Shown: piece after piece, positions 51,917 to 61,141 of the stretch
Position numbering within the stretch: the stretch's first letter is position 1
Layout: every line of letters begins with the position of its first letter
Notes under the pieces: generated by a model
What the model saw: only the letters and a program-made list of their open reading frames with translations
Databases searched by the model: none
What the model was told of the DNA's origin: nothing
Position numbers and translations under genes: made by a program
NCBI RefSeq assembly: GCF_004114935.1
Contig: NZ_CP022221.1
Coordinates: 1,302,001-1,366,000 of the forward strand
Source: Bradyrhizobium zhanjiangense
Lineage (GTDB): Bacteria > Pseudomonadota > Alphaproteobacteria > Rhizobiales > Xanthobacteraceae
Length of the DNA: 64,000 nt
Direction: 5' to 3'

Positions 51917-52877
51917 GACCGACGAGCGCGGCGTACTGGTCGACCTCGGGCAGGAGCGTCCGCAGCTTCCGGCCAAGGCACGCAACATGTCGCCGATCGT
52001 GCCGCGTGCCTCGATCCACGGTCGCGCGCTGGTCGCCGTCGTCGCCATCATGACCTTCCTCGCCTCGATGACGACAGGCACGGTGCTGCTGGTCAGCGCT
52101 TCCGCCGCCGAATGGCAGTCGGAGGTCGCCAGCGAAATCACCATCCAGGTCCGTCCGCTGGCTGGCCGCGATCTCGAACGCGACACCGCGGCGGTGACGG
52201 AGGCGATGCGCGCGCAAGCAGGCATCGTCGAGGTCAAGCCGTTCACCAAGGATGAAAGCGGAAAGCTGCTCGAGCCCTGGCTCGGCACTGGCCTGTCGAT
52301 GGACGATCTGCCGGTACCGCGCATGATCATCGCGCGCGTGCAACCGGGCACGCCACTTGATCTCGGCGCCCTGCGCGCACGCGTCACCCAGGTGGCGCCG
52401 AGCGCGAGTGTCGATGATCACCGTGCCTGGATCGAGCGCATGCGTTCGATGACCAATGCCACCGTCCTCGCCGGCATCGGCATCCTCGCGTTGGTCATCA
52501 TCGCCACCATCATCTCGGTGTCGTTTGCGACCCGCGGCGCCATGGCGGCGAACCGCCCGATCGTCGAGGTCCTGCATTTCGTCGGCGCCGGCGACCGCTA
52601 CATCGCCAACCACTTCCTGCGCCATTTCCTTAGGCTCGGCTTGGAGGGCGGCGTGATCGGCGGCGGCGTGGCGATGCTGCTGTTCGGCTTCTCCGAGTCG
52701 ATCGCCGGCTGGTTTTCCGGCACCCCCGTCGGCGACCAGTTCGCAGCCCTGCTCGGCACCTTCTCGCTGCGGCCATCCGGCTACATCGTGCTCGCGGTGC
52801 AGGCGGTGCTGATCGGCGCCATCACCGCGGTCGCGTCACGCCAGACACTGTTCGCGACCCTGAACGATGTCGAATGA
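51909..52877 (+). CDS. ftsX: cell division protein FtsX
   Basis: 322 residues, FtsX-like permease. Helix 1 at about 38-60 (LVAVVAIMTFLASMTTGTVLL), a periplasmic domain of ~120 residues (EITIQVRPLAGRDLERDTAA... and the following motif), then three helices (about 187-210, 237-265, 288-315, ending GYIVLAVQAVLIGAITAV). Partner of FtsE; the pair couples ATP hydrolysis to peptidoglycan hydrolase activation during division. The first ~35 residues are a cytoplasmic extension of low complexity (VDLGQERPQLPAKAR). Confidence 0.9.
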   Translation: MSRTDERGVLVDLGQERPQLPAKARNMSPIVPRASIHGRALVAVVAIMTFLASMTTGTVLLVSASAAEWQSEVASEITIQVRPLAGRDLERDTAAVTEAMRAQAGIVEVKPFTKDESGKLLEPWLGTGLSMDDLPVPRMIIARVQPGTPLDLGALRARVTQVAPSASVDDHRAWIERMRSMTNATVLAGIGILALVIIATIISVSFATRGAMAANRPIVEVLHFVGAGDRYIANHFLRHFLRLGLEGGVIGGGVAMLLFGFSESIAGWFSGTPVGDQFAALLGTFSLRPSGYIVLAVQAVLIGAITAVASRQTLFATLNDVE

Positions 52878-52887
52878 GATTTCTTCG

Positions 52888-53031
52888 CCTCTCCCCGCTT
52901 GCGGGGAGAGGCCGGAATGCGCGCTGAAGGCGCGGATTCCGGGTGAGGGGGACTCTCCGCGAGTCCGACTGTCTCCGTCCCTGCGGAGAGTCCCCCTCAC
53001 CCCAACCCTCTCCCCGCAAGCGGGGCGAGGG
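52888..53031. repeat. palindromic repeat of the CTCCCCGCTTGCGGGGAG type
   Basis: Arms CCTCTCCCCGCTTGCGGGG...GGACTCTCCGCGAGTC and GACTGTCTCCGTCC...CCCTCTCCCCGCAAGCGGGG, with a centre that includes GATTCCGGGTGAGGGGG/CCCCCTCACCCC. Four nested hairpins are visible. It fills the 275-base gap between ftsX and the YdcF-like gene. Confidence 0.88.
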
Positions 53032-53152
53032 AGCGCAGCCGCCGTCGCGGATAGCGTTGTTGTCCATCGCGTTGATTGAGCCCAACAAACCAGACTCCAC
53101 TTCGCCTCAAAACGTCTTAAAATCACCTCAGGGAAGGGATCACCGACATCGC

Positions 53153-53857
53153 ATGACCTCGCCGACCGAAGATCGATCGCCGAAACTGCCGCGCGGCTGG
53201 CTGCGCGCGACAATCGTGTCGACGATCGCGCTTGCCTTCGTCGGCGCGGCAGCGGGCTTCGTTGCGTTCCTGTCGCAATTGCGCGGCGCCGAGATGGTGC
53301 CGGACCGCAAGGCCGACGGCATCGTGGTGCTGACCGGCGGGTCCTCGCGGGTGTCGGACGCGATGGAGCTGCTCGCTGCCGGCTACGGCAGGAGGCTCCT
53401 GATATCGGGCGTGCATCCGACCTCGACGGCGAGCGATATCTCCCGGACCCTGCCGGAGAACCAGTCCTTCATGACCTGTTGCGTCGATCTCGACCGCACC
53501 GCGCTCTCGACCCGCGGCAATGCGGCGGAGGCGCGGCGCTGGGCCGAGGGACGCCGGTTCAAATCGCTGATCGTGGTCACCTCGAATTATCACATGCCGC
53601 GCGCGCTGGTGGAATTCTCACACGCGATGCCGCAGACGACGCTGATCCCGTTCGCAGTCGTCGGCGACAAATGGCGCGAGGAGCCGTGGTGGACTTCGCC
53701 GTCGACGTTGCGGCTGCTGCTGTCGGAATATGCCAAGTACGTCGCGGCCGAGGCCAGGGTGCGGCTGGAGAATTTCGGGATTGACCTTTCGCCCGAAGTG
53801 TCGGAGCAGCCTTCAGGCTTGCAGCCGAAGCGACCTGCCACCGCACAGGCCAATTGA
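53153..53857 (+). CDS. YdcF/DUF218-family membrane protein
   Basis: 234 residues. One N-terminal helix (about 18-42: ATIVSTIALAFVGAAAGFVAFL) anchors a DUF218 domain: KADGIVVLTGGSSRVSDAMELLAAG (about 52-76), LISGVHPTSTASDI, LDRTALSTRGNAAEARRW (about 110-127) and SLIVVTSNYHMPRALVEF (about 135-152). DUF218 includes ElyC/SanA-type proteins linked to envelope polymer metabolism. The start ATG 53153 is preceded by AAGGGATC at some distance. It is six bases upstream of the acyltransferase, so the two may be cotranscribed, and follows ftsEX. Confidence 0.85.
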   Translation: MTSPTEDRSPKLPRGWLRATIVSTIALAFVGAAAGFVAFLSQLRGAEMVPDRKADGIVVLTGGSSRVSDAMELLAAGYGRRLLISGVHPTSTASDISRTLPENQSFMTCCVDLDRTALSTRGNAAEARRWAEGRRFKSLIVVTSNYHMPRALVEFSHAMPQTTLIPFAVVGDKWREEPWWTSPSTLRLLLSEYAKYVAAEARVRLENFGIDLSPEVSEQPSGLQPKRPATAQAN

Positions 53858-53863
53858 CCGGCA

Positions 53864-54652
53864 ATGATCGGATCGTCGATGTTTCTGATTTTCCTGCGCT
53901 CGCTCGTGTTCAACGTGCTGTTCTACGCCGTGCTGATATGCCTGGCGATCGTGGCGCTGCCGACCTTTGCGCTGCCGCCGCGCGCCATGCTGACGGTCGC
54001 GGAATGGTGGGCAAAGGCGACGCTGGTCCTGATGCGCGTGATCTGCAACATCAAGGTGGAATTCCGCGGGGTCGAGAAGATTCCGCAGGGCCCATTGCTG
54101 ATCGTGGCCAAGCACCAGTCGTTCTGGGAGACGTTCGTGCTGCCCGGCTTCTTCGACCGTCCGATATTCATTCTCAAGCGTCAGCTCATGCAGATCCCGG
54201 TCTTCGGTCAGTTCCTGGTCAAGACCGGCATGATCGCGATCGACCGCAATGCCGGCGTGAAGGCGCTGCTGGACATGACGCGGCGGGCGCGCGTGGCGGT
54301 GCGCAGCGGCCGTCAGCTCGTGATCTTTCCGGAAGGCACGCGGCGCGCGCCGGGCGCTGTCCCCAACTACAAGACCGGCTTTGCGCAGATCTATTCCTCC
54401 TGCGGCGTGCAGTGCCTGCCGATCGCGCTCAATTCCGGCCTGTTCTGGCCGCGCCGCACCTTCATGCGCTATCCCGGCACGCTGGTGGTGGAATTCCTCG
54501 ATCCACTGCCGGCGGGCCTGCCGAAGGACGAGTTTCTCGCGCGCGTGCAGACGGCGATCGAAGACGCGACCAGCCGTCTCGTCGAAGCCGGCCGGAAAGA
54601 GCAGGAGCAGTTGATCGGCTCCGCGCCGAGCTATGCGCCGTCGGAGAGTTAG
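53864..54652 (+). CDS. 1-acyl-sn-glycerol-3-phosphate acyltransferase (PlsC family)
   Basis: 262 residues. N-terminal helix (about 5-35: FLIFLRSLVFNVLFYAVLICLAIVALP in parts) then the PlsC domain: catalytic His motif VAKHQSFWETFVLPGFF (about 83-99; HxxxxE in place of the common HxxxxD), RQLMQIPVFGQFL and FPEGTRRAPGAVPNYKTG (about 152-169) and PIALNSGLFWPRR. It makes phosphatidic acid. The HQSFWE form is typical of this alphaproteobacterial subgroup. Its stop overlaps the ChaC-like gene on the other strand by 4 bases. Confidence 0.9.
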   Translation: MIGSSMFLIFLRSLVFNVLFYAVLICLAIVALPTFALPPRAMLTVAEWWAKATLVLMRVICNIKVEFRGVEKIPQGPLLIVAKHQSFWETFVLPGFFDRPIFILKRQLMQIPVFGQFLVKTGMIAIDRNAGVKALLDMTRRARVAVRSGRQLVIFPEGTRRAPGAVPNYKTGFAQIYSSCGVQCLPIALNSGLFWPRRTFMRYPGTLVVEFLDPLPAGLPKDEFLARVQTAIEDATSRLVEAGRKEQEQLIGSAPSYAPSES

Positions 54653-55257
54653 CGATCTCGATCTTCGGCCGGCGCCGGCGCGTGCAGAGAATGCGCATCA
54701 CCGTGCAGCATCGTCGCAAGCCGGTGCAGCTGCGTGTCGCGAAAGCCTTCGGCCTCGATTGCTTTCACCGTCGCGGTCACGTAGTCCCGATTGGCGCCGG
54801 ACTGGCCATGGCCCTGGATGACATGGCGGTGCTGCTCGGTAAGCGACAGCCGGCCGGCATATTGGACATGGCCGCGGTCGACGACATAGGTGAGTGCGGA
54901 GACGCGCTGGCGCGCATCGTTCTCCAGCCACACCGAGCGCATCACCTCACGGTAGACCGAGGTGACCTGCTCGCGTTCCCGCAAGTAGGCGACGACCTCG
55001 GTGCGGTTCTTCTCGGCGACGCGGAAGGCAATGCCGCGGCAGGCGCCGCCGCGGTCGAGCCCGAGCACCAGACCCGGCTTCTCCGGCGTGCCGCGGTGCA
55101 CGAAGGAATAGACGCAGAGCGCGCGATGCTCGCCGACCAGCCGCGCCGGGACGCGCTCCTCGAATTCGAAGCCCGGCCGCCACATCAGCGAGCCGTAGCC
55201 GAACACCCAGAGGTCATCCTTGGCTGTGGTGACGGAAGGGAGGGGGATTTCCGACAT
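54649..55257 (-). CDS. ChaC-like gamma-glutamylcyclotransferase
   Basis: 202 residues. GGCT/ChaC fold: substrate-binding loop LWVFGYGSLMWRPGFE (about 16-31, containing YGSL), the Leu-Val-Gly motif RLVGEHRALCVYSFVHRG, GLVLGLDRGGACRGIAFRVAE (about 65-85) with the catalytic Glu region at RVAEKNRTEVVAYL. ChaC enzymes split glutathione or gamma-glutamyl peptides to 5-oxoproline. Note the C-terminal ~20 residues (LHAPAPAEDRDR) are a low-complexity tail. ATG 55257; it converges with PlsC and shares a 110-base divergent promoter region with the DUF2125 gene. Confidence 0.88.
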   Translation of the reverse strand: MSEIPLPSVTTAKDDLWVFGYGSLMWRPGFEFEERVPARLVGEHRALCVYSFVHRGTPEKPGLVLGLDRGGACRGIAFRVAEKNRTEVVAYLREREQVTSVYREVMRSVWLENDARQRVSALTYVVDRGHVQYAGRLSLTEQHRHVIQGHGQSGANRDYVTATVKAIEAEGFRDTQLHRLATMLHGDAHSLHAPAPAEDRDR

Positions 55258-55367
55258 TTCCGGCACGGCTACCAGAACCGTGCCCCCAAGCGAAGCGAAT
55301 TCTCCGCCTTTCGTCGGGGGCCGGCCTCGCTTACATTTGCCTGAATCTGGGGGCAAAGGGTCGCCGC

Positions 55368-56552
55368 ATGTCCAATATGACCGTTGCCGCAGGCCGCCGC
55401 TCCCGTTGGGGCCTTTTCATTGCACCCGTTCTCGTCCTGATCCTCGCCGTCGCCTGGAGCTGCTTCTGGTTCTATGCGGCGTCGCAGGCCGAAATCGCCG
55501 CAGACGCCTGGCGCGCGCAGGAGGCCAAGTCGGGTCGCATCTATGATTGCGCCAAGCGCTCGATCGCGGGCTTCCCGTTCCGCTTCGAGGTCCAGTGCTC
55601 CGGTGCCAGCGTCGCCCTGGTGTCGCAGAATGCGAGCAAGACGCCGTTCACGGCGAAGCTCGACAACATCCTGGTCGTCGCCCAGGTCTATGACCCCAAG
55701 CTCGTCATCGCCGAGTTCTCCGCGCCGGCGACGCTGACCGACGGCGTCACGCAAAACACCTTCGTGGTGAACTGGAGCAAGGGCCGCGCCAGCGTGGTCG
55801 GTCTGCCGGCCGTGCCGGATCGCGCCTCCATCGTGTTCGACGAACCCGGCCTCAACCGTCTCGACGGCAGCGTCCAGGTGCCGCTCGCGCGCGCCAAGCA
55901 GATCGAGCTGCACGGCCGCCTCGCGGACGGATCGCCATCCGATCACCCGGTGATCGAGACGGTGGTCCACGTCGCGCAGGGCAGCATCCAGGGCGTTCAT
56001 CCCTTGCTCGCCGAGCCGTTCGAGGCGGACACCCGCGCGAAGGTCACCGGCCTCACCGATCTCACGCCAAAACCCTGGCCGCAGCGCTTCCGCGAGATCC
56101 AGGCCGCCGGCGGCCATATCGAGATCGTGCAGTCGCGGATCCAGCAGGGCGAGATGATCGCGGTTGCGGCCGGCACGCTCGGCCTTTCAGCCAATGGCCG
56201 GCTCGACGGCGAATTACAGATGACGGTGGCGGGCCTCGAGCGCGTCATCCCGGCGCTTGGCATCGAGAAGATGCTGGAGGAAGGCGTGCCGCAGGCAACG
56301 CTCGACCGCGTCGCGCCGGGTGTGAAGTCGCAGGATCTCAACAATTTGTTCGGCGCGCTCGACCGCGCCGTGCCGGGCCTCGGCAAGGTCATCAAGCAGA
56401 ACGCCAATGCCGGCGTTGCCGCCGGCATCAATTCGATCGGCACCGAGAGCACGCTGGAAGGCAAGAAGGCGAGAAGCTTCCCGCTCAAATTCGTCGACGG
56501 CGCCGTGCTGCTCGGCCCAGTCAAGGTCGGCCAGATCCCGCCGCTGTATTAA
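55368..56552 (+). CDS. DUF2125 domain-containing exported protein
   Basis: 394 residues. A membrane segment near the N-terminus (about 15-35: WGLFIAPVLVLILAVAWSCFWFY) acts as anchor or signal. The rest is the DUF2125 fold, including EIAADAWRAQEAKSGRIYDCAKRSIAGFPFRFEVQC (read in parts; Cys residues at about 61 and 77 probably pair), then a beta-rich body and a C-terminal Asn/Val rich helix. Alphaproteobacterial envelope protein without assigned function. ATG 55368 follows AAAGGG. Monocistronic. Confidence 0.85.
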   Translation: MSNMTVAAGRRSRWGLFIAPVLVLILAVAWSCFWFYAASQAEIAADAWRAQEAKSGRIYDCAKRSIAGFPFRFEVQCSGASVALVSQNASKTPFTAKLDNILVVAQVYDPKLVIAEFSAPATLTDGVTQNTFVVNWSKGRASVVGLPAVPDRASIVFDEPGLNRLDGSVQVPLARAKQIELHGRLADGSPSDHPVIETVVHVAQGSIQGVHPLLAEPFEADTRAKVTGLTDLTPKPWPQRFREIQAAGGHIEIVQSRIQQGEMIAVAAGTLGLSANGRLDGELQMTVAGLERVIPALGIEKMLEEGVPQATLDRVAPGVKSQDLNNLFGALDRAVPGLGKVIKQNANAGVAAGINSIGTESTLEGKKARSFPLKFVDGAVLLGPVKVGQIPPLY

Positions 56553-56572
56553 GGGCGGAGAGCTCTCCACAC

Positions 56573-56652
56573 CGTCATTGCGAGCGCAGCGAAGCAATCC
56601 AGACTGTCTCTGCGGAGGTATCCTGGATTGCTTCGCTACGCTCGCAATGACG
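56573..56652. repeat. palindromic dispersed repeat family A, copy 3 of 4
   Basis: Arms CGTCATTGCGAGCGCAGCG...AAGCAATCCAG and CTGGATTGCTTCGCTACGC...CAATGACG around TCTCTGCGGAGGT. It occupies the gap between DUF2125 and the tyrA stop codon. Confidence 0.95.
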
Positions 56653-56669
56653 AAGAATGAGCAGTTTCG

Positions 56670-57605
56670 CTACGGCTTCTTCAGCGCCGCATGGGGCCGG
56701 CCGAAATCCGGCGCGGCCGAATCCTGGCCTATCTCGACGATGCCGCGGCGGATGGCGCGGGTGCGGGTGAAGTGGTCGAACAGCGCCTCGCCGTCGCCGC
56801 GGCGGATCGCGCGGGTGAGCTTGGCGAGATCCTCGGTGAAGGTGCCGAGCATCTCCAGCACGGCTTCCTTGTTGGCGAGGAAGACGTCGCGCCACATCGT
56901 CGGGTCGGACGCCGCGATACGGGTGAAATCGCGAAAACCGCCGGCAGAGAATTTGATCACCTCGGATTCCGTCACCTGCGCCAGCTCGTCGGCGGTGCCG
57001 ACTATGGTGTAGGCGATCAGATGCGGCAGGTGACTGGTGATCGCGAGCACGAGATCATGATGATCCGGCGTCATCACCTCGACCTTGGCGCCCATCGCCG
57101 CCCAGAAGGCGCGCAGGCGATCGGTGGCAGCCGCATCGACGCCTTCCGGCGGCGTCAGGATGCACCAGCGGTTGATGAAGAGCTCGGCGAAGCCGGAATC
57201 CGGACCCGAATGCTCGGTGCCTGCGACCGGATGCGCCGGCACGAAATGCACGCCCTGCGGCAGATGCGGGGCCATGTCCCTGACCACCGCGCCCTTGACC
57301 GAGCCGACGTCGGAGATGATCGCGCCCGGCTTGAGATGCGCGGCGATCTCCCGCGCCACCTCGCCGCAGGCGCCGACGGGAATGCAGAGGATGACGAGAT
57401 CGGCATCCTTCACTGCTTCCACATTGGTCGCCACGATGTGGTCGACGATGCCGAGCTCGGCGACCCGCGCGCGCGTCTTCTCCGAGCGCGCGGTGGTGAC
57501 GATCTCGCCAGCTAAGCCCTGGAGCTTCGCCGCACGCGCGATCGAGCCGCCGATCAGCCCGAAGCCGATCAGCGCGACGCGCTGGAAGTGCGCCTGCGCA
57601 CTCAT
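56670..57605 (-). CDS. prephenate/arogenate dehydrogenase (TyrA family)
   Basis: 311 residues. NAD-binding [15 protein letters not shown] (about 14-28), [17 protein letters not shown] (about 73-89), [23 protein letters not shown] (about 123-138, with the catalytic His and substrate contacts) and [21 protein letters not shown] (about 188-208). It converts prephenate to 4-hydroxyphenylpyruvate or arogenate to tyrosine. No ACT domain and no fused chorismate mutase. Its start overlaps the hisC stop by 4 bases (ATGA), so the two are translationally coupled. Confidence 0.92.
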   Translation of the reverse strand: MSAQAHFQRVALIGFGLIGGSIARAAKLQGLAGEIVTTARSEKTRARVAELGIVDHIVATNVEAVKDADLVILCIPVGACGEVAREIAAHLKPGAIISDVGSVKGAVVRDMAPHLPQGVHFVPAHPVAGTEHSGPDSGFAELFINRWCILTPPEGVDAAATDRLRAFWAAMGAKVEVMTPDHHDLVLAITSHLPHLIAYTIVGTADELAQVTESEVIKFSAGGFRDFTRIAASDPTMWRDVFLANKEAVLEMLGTFTEDLAKLTRAIRRGDGEALFDHFTRTRAIRRGIVEIGQDSAAPDFGRPHAALKKP

Positions 57606-58699
57606 TTGCCGGCCATGAAGTCGCGCAGGGCCTCGATCACGAGGCGGTTGGCCTCCTCGGTACCGATGGTCATGCGCAGCGCATGCGGCAGGCCGTAGTT
57701 CTTCAGCGCGCGCAGCACCAGGCCCCGTTTGGTGAGGTAAGCGTCGGCATCGTCCGCGGTCTTGCCCCTGTCGGAAGGGAAGTGGATCAGCACGAAATTG
57801 GCGACGCTCGGCGTCACCTTCAGCCCGAGCTTGCCGATCTCTTCTGTCAGCCGATTGCGCCAGGTCTCGGTGAACTGCTTCGACATCGCCTGGTGCGCGG
57901 TATCCTCGATCGCGGCGACTGCGGCATACATTGCCGGCGTCGACACGTTGAAGGGACCGCGGATGCGGTTGACCGCGTCGATGATGTGCTCGGGCCCGAA
58001 CATCCAGCCGATGCGCAGCGCGGCCAAGCCGTGGATCTTGGAGAAGGTATGCGTCACCACGGTGTTCTCGGTGGTGGCGACGAGCTCGATCCCCATCTCG
58101 TAATCGTTGCGCGAGACGTAGTCGCAATAGGCGGCATCCAGCACCAGCAACACGTGCGACGGCAGGCCGGCGCGCAGGCGCTTGACCTCGTCGAACGGCA
58201 GATAGGTGCCGGTCGGGTTGTTGGGATTGGCGAGCCAGATCAGTTTTGTCCGCGGTGTCACGGCCTTGAGGATGGCGTCGACGTCGGCGGTGAAGTTGGT
58301 TTCGGGCGCGACCACGTTCTTGGCCCCGTTCGCCATGGTCGCGATCGGGTAGACCAGGAAGCCGTGGGTGGTGGAGATCGCCTCGTCGCCCTGGCTGAGA
58401 TAGGTGTGCGCGAGCAGATTGAGGATCTCGTCCGACCCGGCGCCGCAGATGATGCGGTTGGGGTCAAGACCGAAGGAACGGCCAATCGCCTCGCGCAGCA
58501 CGCGCGAGGTGCCTTCCGGATAGTCTTCCAGGTGATCCGCCACGTGCTTGAACGCCTCGATCGCCTTGGGCGAGGGTCCGAACGGCGTCTCGTTTGCCGA
58601 GAGCTTGAACACCTTGCGGCCCGGCTCCGCCACCGGGCTCTTGCCGGGCGTGTAGGGCGCAATGTCGAGAATGCCGGGATTCGGCACGGGGCGGGACAT
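57602..58699 (-). CDS. hisC: histidinol-phosphate / aromatic aminotransferase (HisC family)
   Basis: 365 residues, PLP fold type I. YVPGKSP-like N-terminus ([14 protein letters not shown]), [15 protein letters not shown] (about 36-50), [20 protein letters not shown] (about 88-107, PLP phosphate site), [13 protein letters not shown] (about 159-171, PLP Asn/Asp), the Schiff-base Lys in [18 protein letters not shown] (about 222-239). HisC enzymes are often dual, transaminating histidinol-phosphate and prephenate/aromatic keto acids. Here it lies between chorismate mutase and tyrA, which points to a tyrosine/phenylalanine role. ATG 58699 follows CGGAG. Confidence 0.9.
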   Translation of the reverse strand: MSRPVPNPGILDIAPYTPGKSPVAEPGRKVFKLSANETPFGPSPKAIEAFKHVADHLEDYPEGTSRVLREAIGRSFGLDPNRIICGAGSDEILNLLAHTYLSQGDEAISTTHGFLVYPIATMANGAKNVVAPETNFTADVDAILKAVTPRTKLIWLANPNNPTGTYLPFDEVKRLRAGLPSHVLLVLDAAYCDYVSRNDYEMGIELVATTENTVVTHTFSKIHGLAALRIGWMFGPEHIIDAVNRIRGPFNVSTPAMYAAVAAIEDTAHQAMSKQFTETWRNRLTEEIGKLGLKVTPSVANFVLIHFPSDRGKTADDADAYLTKRGLVLRALKNYGLPHALRMTIGTEEANRLVIEALRDFMAGK

Positions 58700-58735
58700 C
58701 TTCAACTCCGAAAGTGGCTTCAGGCGGTTCGCGAT

Positions 58736-59584
58736 CTACGATTTTGGCCCGGTCGGGGGCACCGTATAGCGCGTTGCGTGGCTGCCGACGAGGGCCGTGG
58801 AGCGCACCGAGGCCCCCGCCTCGATCAGGGCAGCCTTGATTTTGTCGATGCTGGTCGCGCTCGTGACCGAGACCAGCAATGCCGCGCCGTCGAAGGCGGT
58901 ATCGGGCACTGCCACGATCTCGGCAAGCGGCGACAGCGCGCGCGCGACCTCGGCGTTCCACCCGGAGACGCGGACGCTGAAGGTCTCGACCTCCGTCACC
59001 AGGGCGCTGTCGGCGACGCGCGAGATCGCGAACACCGGCAGTGCGGCCGGATGGTCGGCGCGCTCGACGAACGGCATCCGCGCGATGATCTTGGGCGCGC
59101 CGTCGGCTTCCAACTCCAGCCACCACGGCGTGCGGCTCGAGGTCGCCGAGACCAGCGCCAGGTCGCCCTTGGATTTCGCCACCGCCTCCACCGCGGCCTG
59201 CGCGCTGAAATGCGCGACGTAAGGCACGGTGAAGCCGAAATGAAAGCGCGCGGAATCGCGCATCGCCGGCTCGCTCACCGAGATGTCGGCATGCACGGAG
59301 AACGGCGCCTGCACATAGGTGAAGGTCGAGATGATGACGCGCCAGATGCTCTCGACCGTGTCGAGCGGCAGGATGCCGCGATGACGCTGCACGATCTCGC
59401 GCATCATGGAAGCCTCGCGCGCGGGGCGGAACGCCGAGCCGACTTCCTGGGTCTGCTTCACCTGGATCAGGCGGTCGATGATGTCGCCGCGCTGCATCAG
59501 GAGGCGATGCATGCCCTCGTCGATCGCGTCGATCTCCTTGCGCAATTCCTGAAGCGATGGTGGCGCGGGCGGACGTTGGGACAT
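58736..59584 (-). CDS. chorismate mutase (AroQ) with a shortened PheA-like C-terminal half
   Basis: 282 residues. N-terminal AroQ mutase domain (about 12-95: LQELRKEIDAIDEGMHRLL, then REASMMREIVQRHRG with catalytic Arg/Lys and Glu positions). The remaining 185 residues look like a reduced prephenate dehydratase/ACT part: the helix HFSAQAAVEAVAKSKGDLALVSA resembles the PDT segment, and the end (LLVSVTSATSIDKIKAALIEAG, RSTALVGSHATRY) has ACT-like strands, but the TRF active-site motif of prephenate dehydratase is not seen. It may therefore be monofunctional with a regulatory tail. ATG 59584; starts the aromatic gene set. Confidence 0.82.
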   Translation of the reverse strand: MSQRPPAPPSLQELRKEIDAIDEGMHRLLMQRGDIIDRLIQVKQTQEVGSAFRPAREASMMREIVQRHRGILPLDTVESIWRVIISTFTYVQAPFSVHADISVSEPAMRDSARFHFGFTVPYVAHFSAQAAVEAVAKSKGDLALVSATSSRTPWWLELEADGAPKIIARMPFVERADHPAALPVFAISRVADSALVTEVETFSVRVSGWNAEVARALSPLAEIVAVPDTAFDGAALLVSVTSATSIDKIKAALIEAGASVRSTALVGSHATRYTVPPTGPKS

Positions 59585-59774
59585 GACTGACAAAGGGCTG
59601 TTGAGAGGTGCCGATCCGCAAAAGCGGTCAGCTGCGGTCTATCCTGATTAGGCAGGATAGGCAGCGAAAGCAAAGAGAAATGACGGCCTTTTCGATCGAC
59701 CGCTCGGAGGCAAATCCGGTTGACCCGGGCCGCGACTTGACGAAAACCGCCCCAGACGGTAGTTTTTGCCTGTT

Positions 59775-59826
59775 CCGTGGTCATTTGAGCCGGCCGGCTT
59801 GCAGCCACGTTAAAAAACTCGCTAAA
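59775..59826 (+). ncRNA. SAM-II riboswitch (metA-type) of the metX leader
   Basis: Nearly matches the SAM-II consensus. Stem P1 is CGTGG (59776-59780) with CCACG (59805-59809). The conserved loop carries TCATTTGAGCCGGCCGGCTT then GCAG, and the 3' part is TTAAAAAACTCGCTAAA, where GCTAAA is the invariant end. SAM-II elements bind S-adenosylmethionine and lower expression of methionine genes in alphaproteobacteria. It sits 103 bases before the metX start and is followed at once by the hairpin pair described in the next entry. Confidence 0.93.
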
Positions 59827-59828
59827 CA

Positions 59829-59880
59829 GGCCGGGGACGCTTCCGATCCCGGCCGAACCTATCGTTCAGGCCGGGTTTTT
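59829..59880 (+). terminator. mutually exclusive hairpins after the SAM-II aptamer
   Basis: A central block CCCGGCC (59848-59854) can pair with either of two identical partners, GGCCGGG at 59829-59835 or GGCCGGG at 59869-59875. The second pairing makes a 7-bp stem followed directly by TTTTT (59876-59880), an intrinsic terminator; the first would act as an antiterminator. It starts 3 bases after the aptamer. The arrangement implies transcriptional control, though whether SAM favours the first or second pairing cannot be told from sequence. Confidence 0.8.
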
Positions 59881-59928
59881 CATGGCCTGATGTCACTGCG
59901 CTCTGAAGTCCGATCGCAAACGAGGTCG

Positions 59929-61140
59929 ATGGTCAAAATGGGTAGCGTCAAGTCGATACCGAGTCCTGCGATCAGCACCGATGATCGGTCACACGAGGTC
60001 GATCATCCGAGTTCGCAGGTTATGCGTTTCGGCGCCGATCAGCCGCTGCGGCTCGATTGCGGCATCGATCTGTCGCCGTTCCAGATCGCCTACCAGACCT
60101 ATGGCGAATTGAACGCCGATCGCTCCAACGCCGTTCTGATCTGCCATGCGCTGACCGGCGACCAGCATGTCGCCAATGTGCATCCCGTCACCGGCAAGCC
60201 CGGCTGGTGGGAGACGCTGGTCGGCCCCGGTCGACCCATTGATCCCAAGCACTACTTCATCATCTGCTCCAACGTGATCGGCGGCTGCATGGGCTCGACG
60301 GGGCCGGCGTCGATCAATCCCGCCACGGGCAAGGTCTGGGGCCTCGATTTCCCCGTCATCACCATTCCCGACATGGTGCGCGCGCAGGCGATGCTGATCG
60401 ACCGGCTCGGCATCGACACGCTGTTCGCGGTCGTTGGCGGGTCGATGGGTGGCATGCAGGTGCTGCAATGGACCGCGGCCTATCCTGCTCGCGTGTACTC
60501 CGCACTGGCGATTGCTTGCTCGACGCGGCACTCGGCGCAGAACATCGCCTTCCACGAGCTCGGCCGCCAGGCCGTGATGGCCGATCCCGACTGGCACAAT
60601 GGTGGCTATGCCGACCGCGGCATCCATCCGCATCGCGGGCTCGCGGTGGCGCGCATGGCGGCGCACATCACCTATCTCTCCGACGCCGCGCTGCACCGAA
60701 AATTCGGCCGCCGCATGCAGGACCGTGAGCTGCCGACCTTCTCGTTCGATGCCGACTTCCAGGTCGAGTCCTATCTGCGCTACCAGGGCTCGTCCTTCGT
60801 CGAGCGCTTCGACGCCAACTCGTATCTGTATCTGACACGCGCGATGGATTATTTCGACATCGCCGCCGATCATGGTGGCGTGCTGGCGAAGGCGTTTGCG
60901 GGCATCAAGACCCGCTTCTGCGTGGTCTCCTTCACCAGCGACTGGCTGTTTCCGACCTCGGAATCGCGCGCCCTGGTGCACGCGCTGAATGCGTCGAGTG
61001 CTCGGGTGTCGTTCGCCGAGATCGAGACCGATCGCGGTCACGACGCCTTCCTGCTCGACGTGCCCGAATTCTTCGACATCTCGCGTGCCTTCCTGCAATC
61101 GGCAGGCAAGGCACGCGGTCTCGACGGCAAAGGTGGCTAG
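59929..61140 (+). CDS. metX: homoserine O-acyltransferase (MetX)
   Basis: 403 residues, alpha/beta hydrolase fold. Oxyanion and nucleophile region: [11 protein letters not shown] (about 66-76), [12 protein letters not shown] with nucleophile Ser (about 157-168), Asp in FTSDWLFPT near 342, His in RGHDAFLLD near 375. It acylates homoserine (acetyl or succinyl donor; MetX sequences do not reliably tell which) at the entry of methionine synthesis. I place the start at ATG 59929 (GAGG upstream); ATG 59938 and ATG 59890 are alternatives. Controlled by the SAM-II riboswitch and followed one base later by metW. Confidence 0.92.
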   Translation: MVKMGSVKSIPSPAISTDDRSHEVDHPSSQVMRFGADQPLRLDCGIDLSPFQIAYQTYGELNADRSNAVLICHALTGDQHVANVHPVTGKPGWWETLVGPGRPIDPKHYFIICSNVIGGCMGSTGPASINPATGKVWGLDFPVITIPDMVRAQAMLIDRLGIDTLFAVVGGSMGGMQVLQWTAAYPARVYSALAIACSTRHSAQNIAFHELGRQAVMADPDWHNGGYADRGIHPHRGLAVARMAAHITYLSDAALHRKFGRRMQDRELPTFSFDADFQVESYLRYQGSSFVERFDANSYLYLTRAMDYFDIAADHGGVLAKAFAGIKTRFCVVSFTSDWLFPTSESRALVHALNASSARVSFAEIETDRGHDAFLLDVPEFFDISRAFLQSAGKARGLDGKGG

Positions 61141-61141
61141 A

